A stretch of DNA of 64,000 nucleotides from Mesostigma viride (Eukaryota; Streptophyta; Mesostigmatophyceae; Mesostigmatales; Mesostigmataceae): contig RPFO01000080.1 of the NCBI GenBank assembly GCA_009746045.1, positions 5,381,556 through 5,445,555 of the forward strand, in the 5' to 3' direction. A program made the translations under genes and the position numbers. Of the stretch, positions 31,454 through 58,373 are shown in pieces (within the stretch, counting starts at the first letter, position 1; every line of letters starts with the position of its first letter). The notes beneath the pieces are model-generated. The model was not told the DNA's origin and searched no databases. It saw only the letters and a program-made list of their open reading frames with translations.

Positions 31454-31465
31454 ATATATATGACA
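31454..31465. repeat. Target repeat 2 (between the REL copies)
   Basis: Same ATATATATGACA. It follows the 3' end of copy 1 and precedes the truncated 5' end of copy 2. Confidence 0.9.
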
Positions 31466-33100
31466 TCGGCGTTCCGGTTGGCGACCCCGAGTTTGTCATC
31501 GATGCTCTGCGGGCCGCCCTCGAGGCACGCACTGAGGTACTGCCCTTGATTGCGCGCCTTCATGATTCGCAGACCAAGGGTCTGCTTCTGTGGTTTTGCG
31601 CTCACCCTCGCGTCGTTCACTGGCTCCGGGGCGCTCTTCCGGCTCAGGTCCGGCTGGCCGCCGAGGGCCACGACGAACGCATCCAGTCGGCCTTGGCGCA
31701 GCTGGTCCCGGGCCCCGACCTCCCGCCACATGCTATTCGCATTGCCTCCCTGCCTGCACGGATGGGTGGCTGTGGTCTGACTCGTGCCGGCGCCCGGCTG
31801 GCCCCAGCAGCATTTTTGGGCTCCGTCGCTCAGTCGTGGGCGGAAAGCTGCCGGCTCCTGCCCCTTTTGGCAACGGCAGCGCCTGACCTCCTGGACCCCA
31901 GCAGCTCTTTGCCCTTCGTCATGCACCGCCATCCAGGAGGCCTATGCTGAGATCCAGCAGGCCTGTTCTCCCGTCCGTGCCGCTCAGGCGGTACAGCGCC
32001 ACCTCCCTCGCGGCACTCCTTCGGTCGCCTAGCTCCGTTCAATCTCCCGCCGCATGCATTCCCTGCTCGCGTGATCGATAAACACCAGAAAACCTACGCG
32101 GGTATTCTGCACACGGCTGATTGGCTGGCTCTTTTCGCGGACCTCAACGCCCAGGGACGTGCGTGGCTGTTCTCGCTTTCCTTGCGGAGTGTGGGCTCGG
32201 CGTACCTTCGTGCTCTTCCCATGCCCCCCCCATTCGCCTTAGCTCCCAGCCCGACTACTCGGTGGCGCTCCGGCACCAGCTATTTGCCCCGCAGCCTCTG
32301 GTTCCGGCCGGGCGGCCTTGTGGTAGCTGTGGGCAGCCGCTGGATCCCACGGGGACTCACTACCTTGCCTGCATGGGGGGCCAACAGAATCAGAATTGGT
32401 ATTTGTATTTGCACACTGTCCTCCTGACGGTGGTGCTCGCCATGGCCTCGGTCAGTTTTCCCCCACGCGAACATCCGGTCCGAGGATGCGGATGGCGCTG
32501 CCTTCTATTCCCCCAATCACCGGCCTGACATCGTGGTGCTGGACTTTGAGGGGGGTGGCGCCGGCATCTGCTTATTGACGTTTCGGTGGCGCGGCCCTTG
32601 GCTCTTAGCCACGTGGCTGGGGCCTCCCTCACGGCAGGTTACATGCACGGCGGACCGGGCGGAGCGGGCCAAGCTCCTGGCCTACGGCGACGTCGGGCAC
32701 CATCGTGTGGTGCCCTTTGTCCTGGAGGAGTTTGGGGCCATGGCCGGGGCCCCTGACCTCCACCTTCTTCAAGGAGTGTTGCCGGCTCCCGGAGGACTTG
32801 CTGGACCTGGAGGGCCAGCGGGCCCCATGGTCGGCGCGGACCTGGACGTCATATTGGCGTCAGCGCTTGTCGGTGGCGCTGACTCGGGCCATGGCTGATA
32901 TCATGCTCCGCTGTACGCGGGCTGATTTTGCGGTGCAGCAGGGCTATTGTATTAGGTTCCTCCCGTTAGGCGTTTCCATTGGTCTTATCGTAGTATAGCC
33001 GAGCTTTGACATGGCTCTGTAAATAGGTTTATAGCTGGGCGTTTGCTTTGGTTCAGTAATTGAGTGCTTTCACTCTGCTGTAAGTAATTATATTTTTATA
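31466..33100 (+). mobile_element. REL-type non-LTR element, copy 2 (longer, frameshifted)
   Basis: Begins with the region between reverse transcriptase and the zinc module. The frame 31466-31950 reads DIGVPVGDPEFV and GGCGLTRAGARLAPAAFLGS, typical of algal and oomycete elements of this class. It then repeats the segment found in copy 1 (32200-33100). Relative to copy 1 it carries several 2-5 base insertions (near 32559, 32643, 32744, 32949 and 32998) that break the frame. It ends with the same 3' terminus before the third 12-base repeat. Confidence 0.82.
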
Positions 33101-33112
33101 ATATATATGACA
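33101..33112. repeat. Target repeat 3 (right of REL copy 2)
   Basis: Same ATATATATGACA, after which LINE-A resumes with GACAAACCAGG. Confidence 0.9.
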
Positions 33113-33886
33113 GACAAACCAGGCTGCCCGGGTGTGAGCCCGTCTCGGCGTCAAGGGTTACTATAGCACATGTCCGTGCCTAGTCTATCACGGAAAGTCC
33201 ACGGGTGGCGGCCCTGCGCCGCGCGCGGCCTGGGGCACGCCAGGTGAGGACATAACGTCCAGGCTGGGCGGGCTTGACCAGTGAGTGCCAGCTAGTCTAT
33301 CTGATGTGTCTACCTGATAGTACGTGCGGGCCAGGTGCCCGGCTAGGCCCAGGCGCCTGTGCCTAAGAATGTGGGAAACATAGGGCAAATCAGCGTACAA
33401 ATCCTAATTACTAATTTGCAAACCAAAGGGGATATTAATTAAGGAATAATAAGGGCCTTGCGCAGCATCTTGGTGACGTTGCCGTCGAGTCGTTGCTCCA
33501 GCTCCTGCGTCAGTGTCCAGGTCTCGGCGCCGTAGGTAAGGATCGTCAGAATGACAACGTACCTTAGTTATAAAGGAGGTCACGCTTGACGAGCCGGGGT
33601 ACTGGTGAGGTTGCCCGTTGCTCCCGACCAGCGGCGGTGGTCATGGAGTTGCGACCACGCCATGCCTATACTGATCCTACGTGTCGTCAGGTCGTCCTGG
33701 CCCAGCATTCGGGACTTCATGAGCCAACTGCCGAGCATGCAACTTGAAGCGGCCGGCCTGAAGTAGGCCGGTATACTACTGGATAGTTGACCTCGGTGTC
33801 GTGTAATACAGTAGGCGGAGTGGCGGGGGCGAGGCCGGGCCCCGCGGCCATGCCGAGAGCCAGGGCATAGCTCCGTTTTGGGGCTG

Positions 33887-34339
33887 TCAGATTTCTAGAA
33901 CAACAGCCCGAGCCTTGAGCGCCAGCAGTCCGGCAGCCAAAGTTGGGCAGACTCCCGCTTCTCGATGCTGAAGCCTGATGTCGTCGGCATAAATGAGGTC
34001 AGCTAGTAAATCCTGCCTGTTGGTCGGCCCCCCTTCCCCACACTCGTTCGTGATCACTAGGCTAGGGGCACGGCCTGCAATGCTAGCAAAGTGGGCATGT
34101 GCCTGGCGCATAACATAATCCACTATGTACAATAATAAACAGGTACGGCGACCGGGCGCAAAACTGCATGCTAGACGCCGGGCTGCATGCAGTGGACATG
34201 GCGGGGTAAAACCGTGTTGAGTGTGCACCGAAGCGGTCGACCCCGCAGGCAGCGTGCGGATGACAGTAATCAGGGGAGTGGGGACGCCGGTGCGAGCAAG
34301 GACAGGCTGCCAATAGAGCGGCCCAGAGGACAGAATCAA
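33887..34339 (-). pseudogene. LINE-A reverse transcriptase core (part of the 30301-34440 copy)
   Basis: A 150-residue minus frame with LADLIYADDIRL carries the YADD catalytic block. Just upstream, at 34340-34400, the VDFVKAFDS block reads in another frame. The chain is like other APE-type LINE reverse transcriptases but frame changes make it non-functional. Confidence 0.82.
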
Positions 34340-34440
34340 AAGCCTTGACGAAGTCGACGAAGATCAGGATGGCCGGAAACTCACCGCAGGTTGCTGAGGA
34401 GAGCGATTTCCTCGAAGAGGTGGTGCGCGACGAAGATGTC

Positions 34441-35018
34441 CGCCACGCGATGAATTGAATTAATTAATAGACACGTGACTGCGTCACGTGAGCATAAGTC
34501 CTCAGTGGGAGGGGAACATGGGATGGAATGTCCAGATGGTGTAAGCTATCTAGGTCCTAGTTACAGGGATGTGGGCACCGCGGCCCGAATCGCTGTGAAT
34601 GCCATACTTGGTCACACGCGGAGCCCCCACAGGCTTGGGGGTGGTCTCCTTCATCACTACTTGCCATCTATCCTTGCGCACCATCTGCCTCCATATTACA
34701 GACAAACCAGGAGGCTGCCCGGGTGTGAGCCCGTCACGTCTAGTGTAGCACATGTCCATGCCGAGTCTATCACGAAAAGTCCACGGGTGGCGGCCCTGCT
34801 GCGCGCGGCCTGGGGCACGCCAGGTGAGGACATATCGCCCAGGCTGGGCGGGCTTGGTGCCAGCTATACGGCCGTCTATCTCAGGTATCTACCTGATCTG
34901 TGCAGGCCAGGTGCCCGGCTAGGCCCAGGCGCCTCAGTGTGCCTGATAATGCGGGAAACATAGGGCAAATCAGCGTACAAATCCTCATTACTAATGTGCA
35001 AACCAAAGGGGATGTTAA
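34441..35018 (-). mobile_element. LINE-A copy, 5'-truncated
   Basis: Starts (3' end) with AATTGAATTAATTAATAG and the conserved GTGACTGCGTCACGTG motif. It runs without interruption through the 3' untranslated region to the C-terminal coding block, stopping near 35018 (GCAAACCAAAGGGGATGTT). It is the best local reference for the empty REL target site. Confidence 0.85.
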
Positions 35019-35869
35019 GGCACGCGATGTCTAAAATAAATTAGCATGTGCTCGAGCAGATCATCATGTATGTCCGGAGCTGTACGCTTTTAGCCAGTGC
35101 CGTGAGGTTTTAGAGTGCATGTAGTGGATTTGACTTTTCATGGGCAAAGCCGATCATCCATCAAGGGCAAACTGATGTAAAGTGTGCTTTGTACGTGTAT
35201 GCTAGCTGCATGGATTAAAATACATGTTAAGTGAGACAACTGTTATTCATCGCATTGTTTTGCTCGCTGAGCAGTAGTTTGAAATGTGCGCACCTCCTAC
35301 CTAGGACATGGGGGGTACACATAATCAATTATCATTTAGACTGCGTCAGGTTGGCACCAAATCAGACCAATTAATAAAGGAACTTCCAACCCTTAGACAC
35401 AGTAAGGAGGTCCAGGGCACCCGGCTAGCTTCTCTCACAGCCCCAAGGGGGCAGGCCACAGATCGAGCGCTCTCTCCGGACGCATCATCAGTGGTCCCGC
35501 GCAGCTTTGGGTGCAATATAACAAGCAAGTAGGTTGTGGAGGATAACAAGCCGGCCTCTGATTCCGGTGGGGACGGAAGGTGCGCATCACCGGCCATGCT
35601 CAGGTGCAATCGTGTTAACCAGGGCCCTGCATGCCCCTACAGACGAGTATACCTGTTAGAGCTGTTAGAACCATGTAGGCATCTTCGTACAATATGTGCG
35701 GGTTCAATGCTCCGCGGCTGGCCCCAAAGGGACCGCGGGAAATTCTTGAAACACACAAGAAAGTAGGCTGACGCGAAGATGATGCGAAGCTGAAAAATAG
35801 GCTGACGCGAAGCTGATCTGCGAGGCTAAAAAATAGGCTGAAGCGAAGAGCTATTATTACAGATCATCA
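35019..35869. other. No gene seen
   Basis: AT-rich spacer. Short frames at 35308-35532 and 35536-35766 have no recognisable features. A degenerate repeat AGGCTGACGCGAAG occurs three times between 35765 and 35850. Confidence 0.4.
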
Positions 35870-36043
35870 AAGCCATTAACTAATTAAGCTGTAACGTGAG
35901 CCTCAGTATGAGTCGAGAGTGGGATGGGATGCATGGGATGGGATGGAGGGAGCTCTAGCCATCTAAGACCAAGTTACGGGGTTAATTGTGGGCACCACGG
36001 CCCGAACCACTGTGAATGCCATACTTGGTCACACGCGGTTCAA
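35870..36043 (-). mobile_element. LINE-A terminal fragment
   Basis: Matches the LINE-A 3' untranslated region (GGGCACCACGGCCCGAA; ATGCCATACTTGGTCACACG), with a worn TTAA tail on the left. Confidence 0.65.
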
Positions 36044-36883
36044 AGCCATCCCTTTCACTCATTAAGGAATATCAAGGAGACAACCAGCGCATAAACCAGA
36101 CCTGCAAAAGGCCAAAGTAATGGATTTTTTGTTCCATATCAGTCGATACAGTCACATCAATCTTATTAGCGTAACTTTACCTAAATAACACAGGCAAACA
36201 CTCTTATTCTCCTGCATCAAAACAGTAATACAAAACCACACGAAATCAAACAAACACATTGAACACCCACAGCAAGAAATGTCGCACCCCTTGCACGGTG
36301 CGCACAGTGTGAGAGACCACACCATTGTGTTTTGTTCATTGATCCTGCAGTGAACGTTGGCCGCTCTCAAAGTGAGCTGCCCGCATGGAGATCTCCTCAT
36401 GCAACTCTCCCTAGGTTTACAAGCTTATACCAGTTGGTTAGGGTTTAGGGTCTAGGGTCTAGCGCTAACCTACTCATTGTGAATAAAACAATGGTGCCCC
36501 CTTGCATATCAAGCCAGGCCTCAAAACGTCTAGGTAGACTTGTTCACAGCTTTGTTCAGATGCCAAGACTGCACTACCCATGTGGGTTTACCCCTTGTCA
36601 ACCAAACGAGATGACATTCACTTGACCCCTTTACAGGCCCCTCGAGCTCACCCCTCGTGTCCTCTTGCTAAACAAACAAAGTTACCCAAGGGGACACCCC
36701 TAATTTGTTCTTGCAAACAAAAAGAAAAAGCTGCCCCAGAAACTCGCCCCTCTAGGCAGAAAAGCTTGCCCTGGGGTCCACCGCCACACTTAAAACTCAC
36801 GCTCGGCATTAGTTAAGATGCCTTGGGGTTGACCCCGTGGTCTCTTGGCCTAGGTCTCCCCCCTTGAAAGGTGGCCCTGGCAT
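36044..36883. other. Intergenic; short telomere-like stretch
   Basis: No gene. GGTTAGGGTTTAGGGTCTAG at about 36438-36457 resembles the TTTAGGG telomere repeat but is only two to four degenerate units long. The rest is 3' flank of the RdRP gene. Confidence 0.4.
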
Positions 36884-51734
<14,851 letters not shown>

Positions 51735-53750
51735 GGCTTAGAAGCTGGGAAAACGGCGGCTAGACCTGCAGGACACACGCCGTGAAAGACACCGCAAGTA
51801 TTCGTGCAATTATCTTTTAGATTCGTCACCGGCGTGCCACGCACGCATGCTATGCATGTATATGCGATAGATATGCGCAACCAACCACCCGCTCGATACC
51901 ATCTCGAATATACAGAGAATTGAGATGAACTCGCCGAGCCGGCAGCGTCGTCAACCTTTCGATCAGAGAGGAAGTGACGCAGGCAAGCATGCCTGGCGAT
52001 GAAGTGGGCCGTGGGTGTTTAGGCAGTGATCCAAGTTAGTCGTATGATCTGCAGGCGTGAAAACCACAGCAATATTGCGGGCACGCGGCAACTCTCCGCG
52101 CGTAGGCCTTCGACTGCCATAAGCTAATGCTTGCAAAGTCCCTCTCATAAGCCGGAAGACTCAAGAACTTAGTGAGCACATGCAAAACCACGCCGAGGCT
52201 ATGGGAAATTGCGACATGAGGATGCCACACAGAGCAGCTGCAGGACGCTGTGCACAGGAACAAAAGTGACAAAAACATTGCTGAAGCAGCCTTGCTATTT
52301 ATCGTGCGGCATCATAAGTGGATGATAGTCCAAGTCATGGCAACATTCGTGCCATTTACAGCGGCCCATGCATGCATAAAAGCTACGTACACAAATTTTG
52401 GCATACGCACAATGACCGCGCGCCTACCATCGATTGCGAATTGAACTGCCCACCGACGAGCCTTGCACAGCAGAAACCTCCGCGGACGCGGGATTAAAAC
52501 GCATTCGTGTCTGTCGACAAGTTTAATTTATCCTAGGGTACATGCCGTTACCAGCAAAACAGAATCTGTCCGATAGCATAGGAGAAAACCGCGCGCGCGT
52601 GCCACTCTTGCTTATTCGTGGCAACCATGGCTTTGTGCCTGGTGGCCCGGATTTCACCGATGCGCGCGCGCTGAATTTGTTATTTGCGTACCAGGGAGGC
52701 TTTGGCCCGCACGTTCGCCTCCTGCGAAGCATCGGGAAGGGATTGCCAGTTGACCCAATTGACGCAAGAGCACGAGTGTTTGCCTGTTTGGTTTGGGGGG
52801 TGGGCGGATTGGCCGAGGTTTGGCGCCTTTTTCTCCGTGGCCAATGGCAGCAGAAAATCACGAAGACCAGTGTTCCTGTTCACTTACAGTCATTCACGCG
52901 TGGGTTCGAGGGTTTCACGAGTGGGTTCGAGGGTTTCTTCGGGTCAACCCAACTTCAGGCGTGAACCTGAAATTGCGACCCCCCGCACTCCTGATGGACT
53001 GAGAAGGTGTCTTTTGATAGCTCTCGTCAAGGCCGATCGAACTGCACCACGGCTGTACTACAGTACGTTTTGTACTGTAAAGAATTCACCGACAAGGTCG
53101 TCATATGTCGGGTCGAAAGTGGATGCAAGTCGGTCATCAGCAAACCGACCGGGTGTCCGTCATACTGATAGGCGGATGAAGCACCCCACCGTGCTAGCCA
53201 AAACTGCCGACTAAACTTGGTGTGCTACCTACATTATACATAGGGCATGCGCGTTATATCATGTACTAATTGTCATTCAGTTCATTGGCGGTAGTAAGAG
53301 CCGCTCGAATGCGGAGAGTCGGACTAAAGAGGCGCTGTGGCTATTTCAGTTATAAAACGGCCTCTACTAGCCTCGACTTCCTAGCTGCATCGACGCAACT
53401 GAGCAATAATGATCATTATTGTTTGGGCCGGAGGATCCCGTCCATGGCCACTATGATTCTTTCTTTCTATTTCTTTTTTCTTTTCCCTTTGTCGGTGATG
53501 TATTTCTTTTAGCTTTGTAATGATCGGGTTGTTTGCATCAGACTCGTCTCTTGAACTTCACTCGTCACTTGAAGACGAACACGCTGATATAATTTTCTGC
53601 AGGTGTTATCGCTCAATATTTCCGAAGATACTGGCACCGCCCTGCCCAACAAATATCGATCTTTTTCACCTCGATATGGCGGAGTACGACTCATCCCAAA
53701 ACTAATCACGTGCACAAGCGTCCGCGGTCCTGCACCAACCCGCTGATGAC
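51735..53750. other. No gene supported
   Basis: Should include the RdRP promoter at its left end. A 140-codon plus frame (52542-52964) has no recognisable domain and contains a short internal repeat (GTGGGTTCGAGGGTTTC at about 52901 and 52922). I see nothing else. Confidence 0.4.
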
Positions 53751-53754
53751 GCCA

Positions 53755-54930
53755 TGGCTTCATTGGAAACCTCCTCGCACGCTATGCCGAACGCCACTTT
53801 CGGCATCCAGCTGCTCCACTCCACCGCTCCGCCGAACAACGACTACCCTGCCATAAATACCCGCGAGGAGGCCTTTTCTTTCTGCCGAGGAAGTTGCCGA
53901 ATTTTTACCTGGCAAATGGCCAGGCTTTAACTCCATCATGCGCCTGTCCCGAGCTGCCGCCCTCACCATCCTGCAACTGGTCAGTGGCCGAGAAAAAGTG
54001 CGAGATATCCGGGACTGCAACCAACAGGTTACCCACGTGTCGGACTTTCTCCACGACAACCCCGACGACACCGACCTCTGCCTCGCAGTTTGGTGGACGT
54101 GCTCCCGTCTTTCCGACAGCGCCCTTGATGAGCGCTATGTCATGGCCTCTCTGGACCTGGGAGCCGACCCCACTGTTGCTGCCGCCATCGACATCACCGC
54201 CCGGCAAGTCGCCAATACCTGCTTCGATCGCATCCCCTCCCTCCTCACGCTGCCCTCAACCCTGTCCACGACCACCTCGCCACCCACCACGCCCATTCCA
54301 CACACGCCGACACCTCCATCCACTCGATCCGCCATCACCCACATTGCAGCAGGACTGCAGCAGCAGCAGCAGCTCCTCCACCGGCTCCAGCAATTAACAT
54401 GCTGCCTCCATAACCCTTGCCAAGACCACCTATGCCGCCACGCTTCAGTATCCTAAGGAGCTCATCAACGAAATCAAAACGGCAGCCGTCAAGCAAGGCC
54501 AGCACACGGGATGCTATGCACGAACCCATTCGCTCATGCATGCAGTATCGTGGTACCGGCCTACGTGGCGTCCCCTCGAACGTCAACGATGCACGCCTGG
54601 GCACCTACCTCCGGGGCGACCCCTTCCTGCATGGGAAGCTCAGCGTGGCCCAAAGCGTCGTCATCAAAACGGCACGTACGCCGGCTCGGTGGCCCCACCG
54701 CCCCCGTCTTGGTGGAATTCCACCGCAAGGAGGACAAACTGCACGTGCTGAAGGCCCGCCGGAACCTCCACGATACCCAACTGAGCATGGACGATTACTA
54801 TACCCCGGAGCAGCTCGAGGCCCGGGCTGCCGCCCTGGACCGGCCGGAGGTCCACCAGGCTCGGGCAGCCAAGCAAGCCAACCCGCAACTGCATGCGGTG
54901 CAGCATCTATTATGCCCGCCTCTTTAACCC
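53755..54930 (+). pseudogene. LINE-A ORF1
   Basis: Frames 53755-53940, 53938-54400 and 54417-54930 form one broken reading unit, with joints near 53880 and 54410. A helical part (ALTILQLVSGREKVRDI) is followed by a Pro/Thr and Gln-rich stretch. A segment VLVEFHRKEDKLHVLKARR then LSMDDYYTPEQLEAR resembles the RNA-binding domain of L1-type ORF1 proteins. In such elements ORF1p coats the RNA; here it cannot be made intact. Confidence 0.6.
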
Positions 54931-55629
54931 GACGGTTAATGGCGTCTTCATCGTCCGCATTAATTAACGGCCAGGAACTTGAATCCTCCAATGACGGCAA
55001 CCCCCATGGATACCTCCGTGCCAGCGCCCCAGCCCCCTGCTCGGCCCCCGCCGTCATCGCCATCGCCACCGGCATCGACGGCCACCCGCTCCCCAGCACG
55101 TGTGGGGATCCGTCGGGCCAACTTCAGCTCAGGTATGGCTCCCGGGCCTGGCCGTCCCCCTAAATTCGTTTGCTTTGAACCCGAGCCGGAGCCCGCTCTC
55201 AGTGCGAACCCTTCTCAACTATCCATGACCACGCTCGCGGCCCCGCGGCTCTAGCAGTGGGATCTGCCTAACTCCCAGGGCTTCCCGCCCAGGCTTTGCC
55301 TTCGATCGCAGCCCTCGGGCTGTCGGAGAGAGAGCAACGGGTCGGTATAGTGAGCCAGGTTTACTTCGCCCCGCCTCGCGCGGCCGCCTCTGAAACCTCT
55401 TCAGACGCAGAAATGCGTGTAGACGCAGACTCATTCTACCTGGCCACCCGAGCCAACCGTCGGCTTCACCTCAACGCGTTCAAGGCAGGAAGAATCGAAA
55501 CGGTGATTGGAAGCACAAGTCCTCAACCCGGCCCCCCTACCCCCCCACCTCCACCCCCATGCACCCCCATCACCACCGTGCTCGATCCATCTCCGCCCCC
55601 ACCGGCCCCCGCCTGCCCCCAGCTTTTCG

Positions 55630-56530
55630 GTCAACGCGCGCCATTGGTCATCGCCACCTTCAAGGCCCGCACGCTCGAGCCCGACGCTGGCCGCTGTCGC
55701 CGCATGCGCATGCAGCGACGACTGTCAGTGCCATCGAGTCTCCAATCTTATTGGTTTTTGCATCGACAATAACATCGCCATCCTGGGAATCCAAGAACAC
55801 AGGCGCACTGCATCGGCTCGCTGACCGACCGCCCTTGCTGCCGACGACATCGACGGCTGGCGGTATTATTACGGAGGCGGCGACGGCACCGGGAACGGGG
55901 GCGTCGGTCTCCTCTGCTCTCCGCTCGCCGTATACCGTACGCCACATGGGTGAACCCCAGCTGGTCAACGCTCGCCTCCTTGAGGCCACCTTCCATTCGG
56001 TGGAGGGCCAATCGACCTACGCCCTGACGGTGGGCGTCGGTTACGCACCCCACTCCGGCCACCCTGAACAAGATCGCAAGGACTTCTTTGCTGCGCTGGA
56101 GAACCTGGCGAGCGGCACCCCTGCATGGTCGCAACTACCTCGCTCTGCTACTGCATGGACGCCAACGTACGCTACGCTTCCCCCGGGTACAGGTGGATGT
56201 CAGCACGCCCCCAACGGTACGGTCTCCAATGCCAACACTGAACTTTTGCTGATTTGCTTACGACATGCGATTTGGTCACTGCCAACACCCGCTTTCCACA
56301 TATAGTCCAGATGCTCTGGTCGCACACACGTTGCCATCTGGCACTGAACGCTGCACCGACTATGTTGTAATGCGCAAGCGTCATCAAGGATCTGTACTGG
56401 CTGCTCGCTCGCACGTGATCCCCCTGGTGCGCTCCGATCATCGCGCATCGTCATCGCCCGCATCCGCCTGCGATTCCCCTCGCATTTTTGTAAGCACGTG
56501 GCACCACCTGATTTAATTGCGCACACTGCA
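55630..56530 (+). pseudogene. LINE-A APE-type endonuclease
   Basis: VIATFKARTL (about 55647-55676) opens the domain. NNIAILGIQEHRR (about 55766-55805) has the catalytic Glu. VGYAPHSG (about 56040-56063) marks the central strand, and VRSDHRA (about 56430-56448) the terminal SDH block. At least two frame changes lie between them. It would nick the target DNA. Confidence 0.8.
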
Positions 56531-57384
56531 GTTGCTTGAGAAATCTGACTACGCTCTGGAGGACTTCCCTGAAAAACGCACCCACAAGCGCGCGGCAGAG
56601 GTTAAGTTCGTCGACGCGCTAGACATCCTGGTCATGCAGCCACGCCCATGCAGCTGCGGCCGCTGCCGGCCCGGCATCGGCCCTTCGGCATGCACCTCGC
56701 TGCATGGCAAGCTGCCTGCAGCAGGGGCCCTGCTGCCCCCCCGCCGCGTGCCCCGCTGCACCGGCTCCCCGCCGTCAATGTCCAGGCCCGGCATTAAGCC
56801 CTGCGCGACAACCGCAACCCCGCCCGCTACGCCCGGCCGCCTCAAAGCCGAATACCACTCGGCCATCCGGCAGCTAGGCGACCAAGGAGCAGGAGGACCT
56901 CCATGTCCTCGAGTACTTCGCCCACCTCAAGGACCAGCATGCACGGCAAGTACGCCTGAACCTGCCTGCGTCACGCCCACTGACGGCCAGCCGGCGGCGC
57001 GCAGCCGGCGCCGCGGATGCTCTCTGGCTCACCGCAGCAGCAGCTAGCTTGACCAGTGGTATAATTCCTCCCAGTACCGGCTGCTCGGCACCCCCCCGCC
57101 GCCTCCGCCGCTAAGCCCTCGATCCGGGCGCCTGGCGGCTGGCGCCTGCAGGCGTCCCTGCATGCGCCGCCCACGCCCCATGCCGCCCGCCGCTAGTTGA
57201 GCAGGACTATACACGTACCCGGCCCTGACGGAACCCCTGGCCGACCCCAACTCGAGCTATACCGCCGTTCACCGAGCTCGAGCTGAGCACCGCCGCCAAG
57301 CAACTCCGCTTCTACGCCGCCGTTGGACCTGACCAGCTCCCCGCCCCGCGGTGGTTAAGCTGACGGCGCTCACGGGGTTCCTGC

Positions 57385-58250
57385 TTGACGTCTGCAAGTT
57401 ACCGGATCGTGCTTGCCGACGCGCCGCCAATTCCTGAGTGGCAGCAAAGCTACCGTATTATGCTGTACAAAAACAAAGGTTCCCCTGACGACCCTGCCAA
57501 CTACCGAGGAGTCTGCATCCAGAGCGCTGCGCTCAAGTTGTTCATGCATGCGAATGATCCTCAACCGCCTTCGTTCTGCTCTCGACCGTCACCCAGGGGA
57601 AAGTCAAATGGGCTTTCGTCCTGGCCGGGCGCAACACCGTCATGGCCATCTGCGCCGCGCGCCGCCTCTTCGAGGAAATCGCTCTCCTGCAACCAGTGGT
57701 GAGTTTCCCGCCATCCCATGATCTGCGTCGACTTCATCAAGGCTTTTGATTCTGTCCTCCATGGGCTGCTCTATGGGCTGTCCTTGCTCGCGCTCGCGTC
57801 CCCACTCCCGGCCCTGATTACCGTCATCCCCACACTGTTATACTATGAGGGGTCGGCCGCTTCGGTGCGCACTCAACACGGCTTTACCCCGCCATGTCCA
57901 CTGCAGACCGGCGCCTGGCAGGGTTGCGTCCTGTCGCCGTACGTATACTTGTTTATTATATTGTAGTGCATGGATTATTATGCTACTATGCACCAGGCAC
58001 GTGGCAGCCCGCTTTGCTAGCAATTGGCATTGCAGGCCGTGCCCCTGGCCTAGTGATCACAAACGAGCTTGGGGAAGGGGGACCGATCGACTAACAAGCA
58101 GAATTTACTAGCTGACCTCATTTTAATGCCGACGACATCACGCTCATCGAGAAGCCGGAGTCTGCCCAACTTATTAGGCTGGACTGCCTGGCGCTCAGCG
58201 AGCGGCTCGAGGCTCGGGCACCGGTTAGTTAGTCTACTAGAACTGAATCA
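57385..58250 (+). pseudogene. LINE-A reverse transcriptase
   Basis: YKNKGSPDDPANYRGVCI (about 57460-57515), ICVDFIKAFDSVLHGL (57721-57770) and GCVLSPYVYLF (57924-57957) are successive reverse transcriptase blocks. The catalytic ADDI block near 58125-58140 reads only after a frame change. Most closely related to the minus-strand copy at 33887-34440. Confidence 0.85.
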
Positions 58251-58373
58251 GCCCCAAAACGGAGGCCCTGGCCCTCGGCATGGCCGTGCCCCCGCCCACA
58301 CTCCGCCTCTTATAGACGACACTGCCAGGTCAACTACCCTACTTCCGGCCGCTTCAAGCTGCTCGGCAGTACG

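Larger units (their letters stand above)
30301..34440 (-). mobile_element. LINE-A copy interrupted by two REL-element insertions
   Basis: Minus-strand LINE-A: the (TTAA)n tail and terminal motif at 30301-30345 and the 3' untranslated region to 30567. After the REL insertions it continues at 33113 with the same sequence (GACAAACCAGG) that follows without a gap in the neighbouring copy at 34698. Upstream it holds the C-terminal block and the reverse transcriptase up to about 34440. The 5' part is missing. Confidence 0.88.

Noticed and set aside
36438-36457. Interstitial telomere
   Set aside because: Only a few degenerate TTTAGGG-like units; too short to claim a telomere or a fusion point.
52542-52964. 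140-codon plus-strand frame
   Set aside because: No recognisable domain, no splice-supported neighbours, and it includes a local repeat; coding status cannot be supported.
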